Translations under genes and position numbers: made by a program | In this document: positions 34,536 through 44,386 of the stretch, one piece after another | How the letters are laid out: each line of letters opens with the position of its first letter | Numbering within the stretch: the stretch's first letter is position 1 | From: Mycolicibacter sp. MU0102 | Lineage (GTDB): Bacteria > Actinomycetota > Actinomycetes > Mycobacteriales > Mycobacteriaceae | Length of the DNA: 64,000 nt | Reading direction: 5' to 3' | Assembly: GCF_963378105.1 (NCBI RefSeq) | Contig: NZ_OY726398.1 | Location: forward strand, 3,658,001 to 3,722,000 | Notes under the pieces: generated by a model | What the model saw: only the letters and a program-made list of their open reading frames with translations | Databases searched by the model: none | What the model was told of the DNA's origin: nothing

Positions 34536-34976
34536 CTACAGCTCGGTGGCGGTGCCTCCGGCTGCGGTGATCTGGTCCCGGGCGCTGCCGCTGAACTTGT
34601 GGGCGGTGACGTCGACCTTGACGGTCAGCTTTCCGTCGCCGAGCACCTTGACCAGCGTGTTCTTCCGAACGGCACCCTTGGCGACCAGCTCGTCGAGGCC
34701 GATGGTGCCACCCTCCGGGAACAACCGGTTGATGTCGCCGACGTTGACAACCTCGTACTCGGTACGGAACCGGTTACGGAAGCCCTTCAGCTTGGGCAGC
34801 CGCATGTGGATCGGCATCTGCCCACCCTCGAACCGGACCGGCACGTTCTTGCGTGCCTTGGTGCCCTTGGTACCGCGGCCCGCGGTCTTACCCTTGGAAC
34901 CCTCACCACGACCGACGCGGGTCTTCTTGGTGTTCGACCCGGGCGCAGGGCGCAGGTCGTGCAGCTTGATGGTCAT
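34536..34976 (-). CDS. rplO: Ribosomal protein L15
   Basis: A 146-residue large-subunit protein that binds 23S rRNA late in assembly. The start MTIKLHDLRPAPGSNTKKTR, the Gly-rich GRGEGSKGKTAGRGTKGTKA and the RFEGGQMPIHMRLPKLKGF stretch are diagnostic. Last gene of the spc block here, with a hairpin terminator 25 nt downstream. Its start overlaps the rpmD stop by 4 nt. Confidence 0.98.
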   Translation of the reverse strand: MTIKLHDLRPAPGSNTKKTRVGRGEGSKGKTAGRGTKGTKARKNVPVRFEGGQMPIHMRLPKLKGFRNRFRTEYEVVNVGDINRLFPEGGTIGLDELVAKGAVRKNTLVKVLGDGKLTVKVDVTAHKFSGSARDQITAAGGTATEL

Positions 34977-35155
34977 TCTGCTTCCTCCACTTGCACGAGG
35001 TGGTGAACAACCCGGATCAGCCCACGGGTCTGCGGGTTGTCCTCACGCACCACCGACTGGCGGATCTTGCGCAGGCCCAGGGTGCGCAGGCTCTCGCGCT
35101 GCTTCCAGCGTGCACCGATGATGCCGCGGACCTGGGTGATCTTCAGGTTAGCCAT
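34973..35155 (-). CDS. rpmD: Ribosomal protein L30
   Basis: A 60-residue large-subunit protein. It begins MANLKITQVRGIIGARWKQR and contains LRTLGLRKIRQSVVREDNPQ, the L30 signature. The larger open frame to 35380 runs antisense-like through rpsE and is not used. The ATG follows the rpsE stop by 2 nt. Confidence 0.97.
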   Translation of the reverse strand: MANLKITQVRGIIGARWKQRESLRTLGLRKIRQSVVREDNPQTRGLIRVVHHLVQVEEAE

Positions 35156-35157
35156 GA

Positions 35158-35856
35158 TTACGCCGTGCCTTCCCGCGCCGCGGCGGCAGCCAGAGCTTCG
35201 CTCTCGCGACGAGCCTTGAGCATCGCGGCCGGCGCAACGTCTTCGATGGGCAGGCCACGACGGGCCGCCACCTCTTCGGGACGCTGCAGCATCTTCAGCG
35301 CGGCAACGGTGGCGTGCACCACGTTGATCGCGTTGTCGCTGCCCAGCGACTTGGACAGGATGTCGTGCACGCCCGCGCATTCCAGCACGGCACGCACCGC
35401 GCCGCCGGCGATCACACCGGTACCCGGGCTGGCCGGACGCAGGAAAACCACACCGGCGGCGGCTTCACCCTGCACCGGGTGAGTGATGGTTCCACCGATC
35501 AGCGGCACCCGGAAGAAGCCCTTGCGAGCCTCCTCCACGCCCTTGGCGATCGCGGCAGGCACTTCCTTGGCCTTGCCGTAGCCGACGCCGACCAGGCCGT
35601 GGCCGTCACCGACGATCACCAAGGCGGTGAAGCTGAACCGGCGGCCACCCTTGACCACCTTGGACACCCGGTTGATCGCGACGACGCGCTCCAGGTAGTT
35701 GCTCTTGTCGCCGTCCCGGTTGTCACGGCCGCCGCGGCCGCCATCGCGGCCACCACGTCCACCGCGGTTGTCACGGTTGTCGCGCCCGTCACTGCGGGGG
35801 GCACTGCCCGTGTCGGGACCTGCCGAAGAGGCCCCTGTCGGCTGCTCCGCCATCAT
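35158..35856 (-). CDS. rpsE: Ribosomal protein S5
   Basis: A 232-residue small-subunit protein involved in translational accuracy. The conserved fold starts near residue 50 with NYLERVVAINRVSKVVKGGR and continues through GLVGVGYGKAKEVPAAIAKG. The first 50 residues are an extension rich in Arg, Gly, Asp and Asn (DNRGGRGGRDGGRGG), which E. coli S5 lacks; mycobacterial S5 proteins are known to be N-terminally extended. A second ATG immediately follows the first, so the start is uncertain by one codon. Confidence 0.97.
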   Translation of the reverse strand: MMAEQPTGASSAGPDTGSAPRSDGRDNRDNRGGRGGRDGGRGGRDNRDGDKSNYLERVVAINRVSKVVKGGRRFSFTALVIVGDGHGLVGVGYGKAKEVPAAIAKGVEEARKGFFRVPLIGGTITHPVQGEAAAGVVFLRPASPGTGVIAGGAVRAVLECAGVHDILSKSLGSDNAINVVHATVAALKMLQRPEEVAARRGLPIEDVAPAAMLKARRESEALAAAAAREGTA

Positions 35857-35887
35857 GCGGTCCTTCCAGTCATCTTCACGTCAGTCA

Positions 35888-36295
35888 TCAGAAGTTCAAT
35901 CCGCCCTCGCGGGCCGCGTCAGCCAGCGCAGCGATGCGTCCACCGTAGGTGTAGCCACCGCGGTCGAACACCACGTTCTCGACGCCGGCGGCCTTGGCAC
36001 GCTCAGCGATCAGCTGGCCGACCCGCACACTGTGGGCCTTCTTGTCGCCGTCCACACCCCGCACGTCGGCCTCGATCGAGGACGCCGCAGCCACCGTGTG
36101 ACCAGCGAGGTCGTCGACCAGCTGGACGTGGATGTGCCGCGAGGAGCGGTGCACGACCAAGCGGGGACGCTCGGCGGTGCCGGACACCTTCTTGCGCAGC
36201 CGCGCGTGCCGACGAATCCGGTGCGCACGCCGAACCTCGGAGATGTTCTGCCCGACGGGTTTGCGGTCCGGGGTGCCTGTTTGTGATTGCGCCAT
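35888..36295 (-). CDS. rplR: Ribosomal protein L18
   Basis: A 135-residue large-subunit protein that delivers 5S rRNA to the ribosome with L5 and L25. RRAHRIRRHARLRKKVSGTA, RPRLVVHRSSRHIHVQLVDD and the C-terminal VVFDRGGYTYGGRIAALADA are characteristic. Follows rplF by 2 nt; 31 nt separate it from rpsE. Confidence 0.97.
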   Translation of the reverse strand: MAQSQTGTPDRKPVGQNISEVRRAHRIRRHARLRKKVSGTAERPRLVVHRSSRHIHVQLVDDLAGHTVAAASSIEADVRGVDGDKKAHSVRVGQLIAERAKAAGVENVVFDRGGYTYGGRIAALADAAREGGLNF

Positions 36296-36297
36296 GA

Positions 36298-36837
36298 CTA
36301 CTTACCTGTCTTTCCGACCTTGCGGCGAACCTGCTCACCCTCGTAGCGCACACCCTTGCCCTTGTAGGGGTCGGGGCGACGCAGACGGCGGATGTTCGCC
36401 GAGATCTGGCCGACCTTCTGCTTGTCGATGCCCGAGACCGAGAACTTGGTGGGCGTCTCCACCGCGAAGGTGATGCCTTCCGGAGCCTTGATCAGCACCG
36501 GGTGGCTGTAGCCCAGCGCGAACTCCAGGTCGCTGCCCTTGAGCGCGACGCGGTAGCCGACGCCGAAGATCTCCATCTTGCGGACGTAGCCCTCCGACAC
36601 ACCGGTGACCAGGTTGGCCAACAGGGTGCGGCTCAGGCCGTGCAACGACCGGTTGCGCCGGTCGTCGTCCGGCCGGGTCACCACGAGGGCGCCGTCATCG
36701 TTGCGAGCAACGTTGATCGGCTCCGCCACGGCGAGCTCCAGGGTGCCCTTGGGCCCCTTGACCGATACGTTCTGACCATCAATGGTCACGTCGACCCCGG
36801 CGGGAACCGGGACCGGCTGCTTACCAATACGCGACAT
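36298..36837 (-). CDS. rplF: Ribosomal protein L6
   Basis: A 179-residue large-subunit protein near the factor-binding site. MSRIGKQPVPVPAGVDVTID opens it, and the C-terminal LRRPDPYKGKGVRYEGEQVR is the L6 signature 'PDPYKGKG'. Its position between rpsH and rplR is the standard spc order. Confidence 0.98.
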   Translation of the reverse strand: MSRIGKQPVPVPAGVDVTIDGQNVSVKGPKGTLELAVAEPINVARNDDGALVVTRPDDDRRNRSLHGLSRTLLANLVTGVSEGYVRKMEIFGVGYRVALKGSDLEFALGYSHPVLIKAPEGITFAVETPTKFSVSGIDKQKVGQISANIRRLRRPDPYKGKGVRYEGEQVRRKVGKTGK

Positions 36838-36850
36838 GTCTGCTACTCCC

Positions 36851-37249
36851 TCACCACACGTACGCGAGGACTTCGCCGCCCACGCCCTGCCTGGCCGCCT
36901 GACGGTCGGTGAGCAGACCCGAGGACGTGGAGATGATCGCCACGCCCAGGCCGCCGAGCACCCGTGGCAGGTTGGTCGACTTTGCGTAGACCCGCAGGCC
37001 CGGCTTGGACACCCGGCGCAGACCGGCGAGGCTGCGCTCCCGGTTCGGGCCGTACTTGAGGTTGACCACCAGCGCCTTGCCCACCCGGGCGTCTTCGACG
37101 TGGTAGTCGGTGATGTAACCCTCGCGCTTGAGGATCTCGGCGATGTTCGCCTTGATCTTCGAGTGCGGCAAGGTCACCTCGTCGTGGTACGCCGAGTTGG
37201 CGTTACGCAGACGGGTCAGGAAGTCCGCGATCGGATCCGTCATAGTCAT
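36851..37249 (-). CDS. rpsH: Ribosomal protein S8
   Basis: A 132-residue primary 16S rRNA-binding protein of the 30S subunit. DPIADFLTRLRNANSAYHDE at the start and GLRVYAKSTNLPRVLGGLGV / AIISTSSGLLTDRQAARQGV at the end are typical. In E. coli S8 represses the spc operon by binding the rplE leader; no matching site was identified here. Confidence 0.98.
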   Translation of the reverse strand: MTMTDPIADFLTRLRNANSAYHDEVTLPHSKIKANIAEILKREGYITDYHVEDARVGKALVVNLKYGPNRERSLAGLRRVSKPGLRVYAKSTNLPRVLGGLGVAIISTSSGLLTDRQAARQGVGGEVLAYVW

Positions 37250-37268
37250 TTAGGCTGCTCCTCCACCC

Positions 37269-37454
37269 TCACCAGCTGCTCTTCTGCACACCGGGCAGCT
37301 CGCCGGCGTGCGCCATTTCGCGCAGGCAGATTCGGCACAGGCCGAACTTCCGGAGCACCGCGCGCGGGCGGCCGCACTTGTTGCAGCGGGTGTAGGCGCG
37401 CACCGCAAACTTGGGCTTGCGGGCCGCCTTAATAACCAACGCCTTCTTAGCCAT
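37269..37454 (-). CDS. rpsN: Ribosomal protein S14, zinc-binding type
   Basis: A 61-residue 30S protein of the short (type Z) class. The zinc ligands are two CxxC pairs, CNKC and CRIC, about 15 residues apart in RAYTRCNKCGRPRAV and KFGLCRICLREMA. M. tuberculosis keeps this form (rpsN1) in the operon and a zinc-free paralogue elsewhere. The ATG at 37454 is 2 nt after the rplE stop; the longer frame over rplE is not real. Confidence 0.97.
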   Translation of the reverse strand: MAKKALVIKAARKPKFAVRAYTRCNKCGRPRAVLRKFGLCRICLREMAHAGELPGVQKSSW

Positions 37455-37456
37455 GG

Positions 37457-38020
37457 TCAGTTCTCCTTGAACGGAAAGCCGAGAGCCCGCAGTAGCGCTC
37501 GTCCTTCGTCGTCGTTGGTCGCCGAAGTGACGACGGTGATGTTCATCCCCCGCGGGCGGTCGATGGAGTCCACGTCGATCTCGTGGAACATCGACTGCTC
37601 GGCCAGCCCGAAGGTGTAGTTGCCGGAACCGTCGAACTGCTTGGCCGACAGTCCGCGGAAGTCGCGGATACGCGGCAGAGCGATCGAGGTGAGCCGGTCC
37701 AGGAACTCCCACATCCGGTCACCACGCAGGGTGACCCGGGCACCGATCGGCATGCCCTCGCGCAGCTTGAACTGCGCGATGGACAGGCGGGCCTTACGGA
37801 TCTCCGGCTTCTGGCCGGTGATCGCGGCCAGGTCGGTGACCGCGTTGTTGATCAGCTTGGCGTCCCGGGCGGCTTCGCCAACACCCATGTTCACCACGAC
37901 CTTCACCACGCCCGGGATCTGCATCACGTTGGCGTAGTTGAACTCTTTGTTCAGCGCGTCCCGGATCTCCTCGCGGTAGCGCACCTTCAGCCGAGGCTGG
38001 GTCTTCTCTGCAGTCGTCAT
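37457..38020 (-). CDS. rplE: Ribosomal protein L5
   Basis: A 187-residue 5S rRNA-binding protein at the central protuberance. Conserved text includes VVKVVVNMGVGEAARDAKLI, ITGQKPEIRKARLSIAQFKL and the C-terminal GMNITVVTSATNDDEGRALL. Starts 2 nt after the rplX stop, in the standard order. Confidence 0.98.
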   Translation of the reverse strand: MTTAEKTQPRLKVRYREEIRDALNKEFNYANVMQIPGVVKVVVNMGVGEAARDAKLINNAVTDLAAITGQKPEIRKARLSIAQFKLREGMPIGARVTLRGDRMWEFLDRLTSIALPRIRDFRGLSAKQFDGSGNYTFGLAEQSMFHEIDVDSIDRPRGMNITVVTSATNDDEGRALLRALGFPFKEN

Positions 38021-38022
38021 CT

Positions 38023-38340
38023 CTAGATGTCCTTGCCGTTGCGCTTGGAGACGCGAACCTTCTTGCCGGACTCGGCGTCCACCCGGTAACCGATCCGAGT
38101 GGGCTGTCCGTCGGAGTCGACGACCATCACGTTGGAGACGTGGATCGGGGCCTCTTGGGTGACGATTCCGCCCGAGGAGGCACCGGCCTGGTTGGCCGAG
38201 TTCGCGACGTGCTTCTTGATCCGATTGACACCCTGGACCAGCACGCGGTTGCGGGTGGGGAAAGCCTGCAGGACCTTGCCCTTGGCGCCCTTGTCCTTGC
38301 CGGCGATGATCAGGACGGTGTCGCCCTTATGGACCTTCAT
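38023..38340 (-). CDS. rplX: Ribosomal protein L24
   Basis: A 105-residue large-subunit assembly initiator. The N-terminal KOW motif VHKGDTVLIIAGKDKGAKGK is clear, followed by NRVLVQGVNRIKKHVANSAN. Its ATG abuts the rplN stop with no spacing. Confidence 0.98.
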   Translation of the reverse strand: MKVHKGDTVLIIAGKDKGAKGKVLQAFPTRNRVLVQGVNRIKKHVANSANQAGASSGGIVTQEAPIHVSNVMVVDSDGQPTRIGYRVDAESGKKVRVSKRNGKDI

Positions 38341-38709
38341 CTACAACACCTCCGGTGCCAGCGAGACGATCTTCATGAACTTCTTCTCGCGCAGCTCGCG
38401 ACCGACCGGCCCGAAGATGCGGGTTCCGCGCGGGTCGTTGTCGGCCTTGATGATCACGGCCGCGTTCTCGTCGAACTTGATGTAGCTGCCGTCGGCGCGG
38501 CGACGCTCCTTGACGGTGCGCACCACGACGGCCTTGACGACATCACCCCGCTTGACGTTGCCGCCCGGGATGGCGTCTTTGACGGTTGCGACGATGACAT
38601 CACCGATGCCTGCGTATCGCCGCGACGAGCCGCCGAGCACCCGGATGCACAAGATCTCCTTGGCGCCGGTGTTGTCGGCGACCTTCAACCGCGATTCCTG
38701 CTGAATCAC
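38341..38709 (-). CDS. rplN: Ribosomal protein L14
   Basis: A 122-residue 23S rRNA-binding protein that contacts the 30S subunit. It begins with a GTG (VIQQESRLKVADNTGAKEIL) at 38709, preceded by GGAGAT, and contains GNVKRGDVVKAVVVRTVKER. The longer frame to 38973 covers the promoter region and has no L14 similarity. First gene of the spc block in this genome, because about 9.4 kb of other genes separate it from rpsQ. Confidence 0.97.
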   Translation of the reverse strand: MIQQESRLKVADNTGAKEILCIRVLGGSSRRYAGIGDVIVATVKDAIPGGNVKRGDVVKAVVVRTVKERRRADGSYIKFDENAAVIIKADNDPRGTRIFGPVGRELREKKFMKIVSLAPEVL

Positions 38710-38852
38710 CAGATCTCCTAAATTTTCGAGTCGACGCCCGGCACGCCAAGTGGCATGCCGGATTCTCCCCGGTAGTGCATTGTCTTCTTCATTGCCGAAG
38801 TGCACGCAGGGCCAGCTTGCGCTAGCCGAGGTCTGCTGACGGCAACCCCTAG

Positions 38853-38881
38853 AGCTTAGGCGACGGAACCCCCAACACCAA
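38853..38881 (-). promoter_or_regulatory. Candidate promoter of the spc ribosomal block
   Basis: On the minus strand, TTGGTG (38876-38881) and TAAGCT (38853-38858) are 17 bp apart, a good SigA-like arrangement. It lies between the DUF4436 stop and rplN, giving a leader of roughly 137 nt that contains the stem CCGGCA/TGCCGG (38738-38761) near the start codon. Promoter activity is inferred from the boxes. Confidence 0.45.
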
Positions 38882-38900
38882 ATTGCTGGCCAAGCCGGGC

Positions 38901-39830
38901 TCAGTCGTCCCCTTGCCGCACCCAGGCGTAGATGAACAGACCCATCGCCGCCGCCAGCGCGATCAACACCCACTGGACAATTGCCTGGTCAATCCAGGAG
39001 CCCGGCGGCGGGGCGCCGGGGAGGATGTTGCGCAGCGGGATGATCGCGAACAGATTCGCGGCATACCAGGTAGCGAATGGGGGCAGAAATTTCCGCCGGC
39101 CCATCGCCATCGGCACGGCCACGATCAGAGCCAGGGTGGGCAGGCTGATCAGAACCAGGCAGATTCCGAGGTCGAAAATCAGCGGCCCCCGAGCGCGCTG
39201 GATCTTCACCACCACCGCGGCATCGGCATCGCCTCGCTGGTTTCGGGTCCGGCTGGCGTCATGCACCCGGGCGACGCTGGCGTCCCAGCCGTCGAGCGAT
39301 CCGGTGACCTCCACTCGGGCGGGGATCCGTTTGCGGTCTTCACCGGTCCCGACGAACACATCTGCCGACAGCTCTTCGGTGGTGTAGGTGTCGAAGGGCC
39401 AGTTTCCCGGGGCGCCGTACGCCTCGATGGTCGTGCTGACCCGCGCCGGCGCGTCCCCCGCGGGAAAATGCAGGTCCCCCAAGTCATTCGGGGGATACAA
39501 CCGCACCGCAAGCTCGGTGTTCAGTACATCGAACCGCTTGTCGTACAACGACTCTCCGGGATGAACGAGAACATCGACCGCGAGTCGGTTGGCTACCGGG
39601 TTCAGCTCGTGAAGCCGCACCTGCACGATGGTGTCCTGCGGGTTCGCCGTGCTCAGGTCGAGCGGCGGGAGCGGACTGTCCGATCCCTGCAACGCGTGAA
39701 CACCGAACAGCGATGACACGTAGGCCACCACGATCGCGACCAGGATCACCGCGCCGGTCAAGTAGCGCGGTCGTTGGCGCCGCTTCGCCGCCGCAGTGCC
39801 GGCCGCGCCTGATTGGGGCTCAGTGGTCAT
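38901..39830 (-). CDS. DUF4436 membrane protein
   Basis: A 309-residue protein with an N-terminal membrane helix (about 24-46, LTGAVILVAIVVAYVSSLFG), an extracytoplasmic domain (about 50-215) and three to four C-terminal helices (about 218-300, including LIFDLGICLVLISLPTLALI). This layout is that of DUF4436. The M. tuberculosis homologue (Rv0713) also sits directly before rplN, after atsA and Rv0712, so the position is conserved. Function unknown. Confidence 0.88.
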   Translation of the reverse strand: MTTEPQSGAAGTAAAKRRQRPRYLTGAVILVAIVVAYVSSLFGVHALQGSDSPLPPLDLSTANPQDTIVQVRLHELNPVANRLAVDVLVHPGESLYDKRFDVLNTELAVRLYPPNDLGDLHFPAGDAPARVSTTIEAYGAPGNWPFDTYTTEELSADVFVGTGEDRKRIPARVEVTGSLDGWDASVARVHDASRTRNQRGDADAAVVVKIQRARGPLIFDLGICLVLISLPTLALIVAVPMAMGRRKFLPPFATWYAANLFAIIPLRNILPGAPPPGSWIDQAIVQWVLIALAAAMGLFIYAWVRQGDD

Positions 39831-41086
39831 CGGCAGTCAGGGTAGCGAACCGCGGAGCCGGCCGCGCCGAGCAGAAGATGTCCCCAAACATGCTGGCCGG
39901 CAAGCGTATCGGAATCCGATCTAACTCGCTCAGACGTCACTCTCCGCCCGCACCCCGTTTACCTACTGTTCGACAATATGCGAGTTTCGGTTGTTATACA
40001 CACGGCCATGAATCGTTTTCGGGCTGTCGCAACCCGAACGCCGGCCGTGGCCGCCGGCATCCTGCTCGCTGCGGGCCTGACACTGTCGGCGTGCTCCGTG
40101 CCCCATATGACACTGGCGTACGCCAGTGAACTCGTGACGTGCGGGGGCAAAACAGATCTGAAAGCCAGCGGTTCGACCGCGCAGGCGCACGCGATGGCCG
40201 AGTTCGTCGGTGTCTATCGCTCCGCCTGTGTCGATCGCACGCTCGACTACACCGCCAACGGTTCGGGCGCCGGCATCGCCGACTTCCTGGCCGGGGACAC
40301 CGATCTCGCGGCGTCCGATTCGCCGCTGAACGCTGAGCAGCGGACGTTGGCCAAGCAGCGCTGCGGCGGTGCGGACGCGTGGCACCTGCCGATTGTGTTC
40401 GGGCCGATGGCTATCACCTATAACCTTCATGAGGTCGAATCGCTGGTACTCGACGCTCCCACCATCGCCAAGATCTTCAACGGCAGCATCAGCCGTTGGG
40501 ACGATCCGGACCTCGTCGCACTCAACGGGCCCATGCCGGCTCAGGACATCCGCGTCGTGTACCGCAGCGACTTGTCCGGCAGCACCGAGAACTTCCAGGC
40601 CTACCTGCGGGCCGCATCCGGCGGAGTCTGGGCCACCGAGGCGGACAAGACGTTCAACGGTGGCGTCGGTATCGGCGCCAAGGGCAACGAGGGCACCGCG
40701 GCGCTGGTACGCACCACCGAGGGTTCAATTAGCTACAACGAGTTGGCTTTTGCCATGGACCAGGGACTTTTCGCCGCCGAGATCAAGACCCCGGCCAGCC
40801 GCAAGTCCAAACGCCCGGTACGCATCGGCACCGACTCGGTCGGCAAAACCATCGCCGGCGCGAAGATCACCGGAACCGGCAATGATCTCGTGGTCGACAT
40901 CTCGTCGTTCTACAACCCGACCCAGGGCGACGTGTATCCGATCGTGTTGGCCGGCTACGAGATCGTCTGCTCGAAATATCCCGACCCGATCGTGGGTCAG
41001 GCGGTCAAGGGTTTCCTGCAGGCGGCCGCCGGCCTGGGCCAGTCCAACCTCAACAAGCAGGGCTATATCCCGCTGCCCCCCGACTT

Positions 41087-41998
<912 letters not shown>

Positions 41999-41999
41999 A

Positions 42000-44348
42000 T
42001 CAGTCCCGCGAGAATGCAGCAGCGATAGTCTTTTTCACATCCAGGTACGGCTCACCGCTGACATCCACGGCGACGTCCGCGATGGTCCCGCCGGTGAAGG
42101 CGAACGGAGCACGGTACGCCGACGACACCGCCTGGCCGGTATTGCGCCCGACGCTGACTCCACCTCCGGCCAACGCGAAGGCACCCGGCTGGGCGACCAT
42201 GTCGGGCAGGGTGGCGACTACTTCGTCGTCGATGTACAGCGCGGCCGAGCCGAGAGGCGTGTGACTGCCCTCGACCGTTCCGGTGCGCTCGAATCGGACG
42301 CCGAAAATATGCTGCCCCAACGGAACCGGGCCGGGCGAGGACAGCCACTGTTCGCGCTCGCCGAGGAAGTTGTAGACGTAGTGCAGTTTGCCGCCCTGAA
42401 CGAACAGCGCATGACCGCCGTGTCGGGCACCCTGCTTGAACAGCAGCCCCTCCGCAGCAGTGGAATCCACCGTAACGCGGGCCAACACCGAGAAGGATCG
42501 ACCGCGAAGCTCCACGCACGCCCCCAACGGCACCTCAGCGGTGTTCGGGTAATAGGTGTAACCGGTACGGTCGCCGGCCAGGTACGGCCGCTGGCGGGTG
42601 GTCATCTCGAAGATATTCAAGTCCGCCAACGGCAGACCGTTGTACTTCTCGGCCTCGGCGAACCACATCGCCTGGAGTTCTTGGACTTTGTCCGGATGCT
42701 CAGCGGCCAGGTCGTGGCACTGACTGCGGTCCTCGGCGAGGTGGTAGAGCTCCCACCGGTCGTCGTCGAAGTGACTCCAGCCCGACGGGGTTGCCGCGTG
42801 CACTGTGTTGGCGAACCAGCCACGGTGCCAGATCCCGCGGGTGCCCAGCATCGTATAGAACTGGGTGTGCTTGCCGGTATCAGCGGCCGGGTCAATCAGC
42901 GCCGCTTTGAAACTCACACCTTCCAGCGGCCGCTGGGCAATACCGCGCACAGTTTCCGGCGGTGTGATGCCGAGCAGGTCGTAGACCGTCGGGGTCACGT
43001 CGCACACGTTGACATAGGTGTCGCGCACCTCGCCGCGCGCGGCGATTCCCTTGGGCCAGCTGACGATCGCGGGGTCGGCGATGCCGCCTTCATGGGAGGC
43101 ATAGCGCTTGTAGAGCTTGTAGGGCGTGTTGAACGCCATCGCCCACCCGACCGGGTAGTGGTTGTAGGTTTCCGGACTGCCCAGCTCATCGAAGAGTTTC
43201 ATCGCCTCTTCGACGGAGTCGATGTAGCCGTTGAAGAACTTGTTCTCGTTGGGCGACCCGTTCGGACCGCCCTCGCCGCTGGCTCCGTTGTCGGAGATCA
43301 CCACGACGATGGTGTTGTCGAGTTGCCCCGACTCTTCCAGGTAATCCAAGATCCGCCCGATCTGGGCGTCGGTGTAAGTCTGGAAACCCGCGAACACCTC
43401 AGCCATCCGAGCGAACAGACGCTTCTCGGAGTCATCGAGACCGTCCCACGGACGGACCATGTCCAGCAGTGGCCAGGGCTGGCCGTCGGCACTGGTGACG
43501 CCCGCGTACGGGTTGACCTCGGACAGCTCAGTGTCTTCCGGCACCAACCCCAGCTTCTTCTGGTTAGCCAGCACGATCTCTCGGTACTGTTCGTAGCCCA
43601 TGTCGAAACGCCCGGCATAGCGGTCGGCCCATTCGGCGAACACATGGTGCGGGGCGTGGCCGGCACCCGGGCAGACGTAGCCGAACCAGGGCTTTCCGGG
43701 CGCGATGGTCTGCGCATCGCGGATGAATTCGATTGTCTTGTCGGCGATGTCCTTGGACAGGTGATAGCCGTCCTCCGGCGTGGCCGGCGGCGCGACTGGG
43801 TGGTTGTCATAGACCAGGTCCGGGTACCACTGGTTGGTCTCACCTCCCATGAAGCCGTAGAACCGTTCGAATCCGCGCTGGGTGGGCCAGTGCCGTCGGG
43901 CGCCGGCCATGTTGGACTCTTCCAGCGGGGTCAGGTGCCACTTGCCGACGCAGAAGGTGTTCCAGCCCTGTTCGGCGAGAACCTCACTGAGCAGGGCGGT
44001 TTCGAAGGGGATGCGTCCGCTGCAGTTGGGGAAGCCGTCGGTGAACTCTTCGATGGTGGCCATGCCGACGCTGGTGGCGTTACGTCCGGTCAGCAGCGAG
44101 GCCCTGGTCGGGGAGCACAGGGCGGTGGTGTGGAACTGGGACAGTCGGACACCGCGCTCGGCGATCCGACTCATCGTGGGCATCTCCACCAACCCGCCGA
44201 AGCAGTCCCAGGTGGCGATGCCGGTGTCGTCCCAGACCAGGTACAGCACGTTGGGCGCGCCTTCGGGGGCGGTCGGCGCCGCGAACGGCCCCCAGTCCGG
44301 TTCGGAATCCCGGATATCGAGACTGACCTTGCCCGTGAATTCCACCAT
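42000..44348 (-). CDS. atsA: Arylsulfatase (type I sulfatase)
   Basis: A 782-residue hydrolase of sulfate esters. The sulfatase signature CSPTRASLLTGRN holds Cys78, the residue to be turned into formylglycine. VLYLVWDDTG near residue 34 supplies metal-binding Asp residues, and VVVISDNGASGEGG is the second metal-binding region. No signal peptide is evident. The adjoining FGE gene supplies the maturation enzyme. M. tuberculosis has the homologue (Rv0711) at the same place after rpsQ. The LysR gene lies 38 nt upstream on the same strand, so sulfatase expression may respond to it. Confidence 0.95.
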   Translation of the reverse strand: MVEFTGKVSLDIRDSEPDWGPFAAPTAPEGAPNVLYLVWDDTGIATWDCFGGLVEMPTMSRIAERGVRLSQFHTTALCSPTRASLLTGRNATSVGMATIEEFTDGFPNCSGRIPFETALLSEVLAEQGWNTFCVGKWHLTPLEESNMAGARRHWPTQRGFERFYGFMGGETNQWYPDLVYDNHPVAPPATPEDGYHLSKDIADKTIEFIRDAQTIAPGKPWFGYVCPGAGHAPHHVFAEWADRYAGRFDMGYEQYREIVLANQKKLGLVPEDTELSEVNPYAGVTSADGQPWPLLDMVRPWDGLDDSEKRLFARMAEVFAGFQTYTDAQIGRILDYLEESGQLDNTIVVVISDNGASGEGGPNGSPNENKFFNGYIDSVEEAMKLFDELGSPETYNHYPVGWAMAFNTPYKLYKRYASHEGGIADPAIVSWPKGIAARGEVRDTYVNVCDVTPTVYDLLGITPPETVRGIAQRPLEGVSFKAALIDPAADTGKHTQFYTMLGTRGIWHRGWFANTVHAATPSGWSHFDDDRWELYHLAEDRSQCHDLAAEHPDKVQELQAMWFAEAEKYNGLPLADLNIFEMTTRQRPYLAGDRTGYTYYPNTAEVPLGACVELRGRSFSVLARVTVDSTAAEGLLFKQGARHGGHALFVQGGKLHYVYNFLGEREQWLSSPGPVPLGQHIFGVRFERTGTVEGSHTPLGSAALYIDDEVVATLPDMVAQPGAFALAGGGVSVGRNTGQAVSSAYRAPFAFTGGTIADVAVDVSGEPYLDVKKTIAAAFSRD

Positions 44349-44386
44349 TGCTCACTCCGTCGTCGGCCCCCGGAACGGATGAGACA

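Noticed and set aside
32660..34570. Rightward frame of 636 codons antisense to sppA
   Set aside because: The minus-strand protein is clearly SppA with its Ser/Lys dyad; the antisense frame has no recognisable domain.
38710..38973. N-terminal extension of L14
   Set aside because: L14 begins VIQQESRLK in all bacteria; the extension covers the promoter region and enters the DUF4436 gene.
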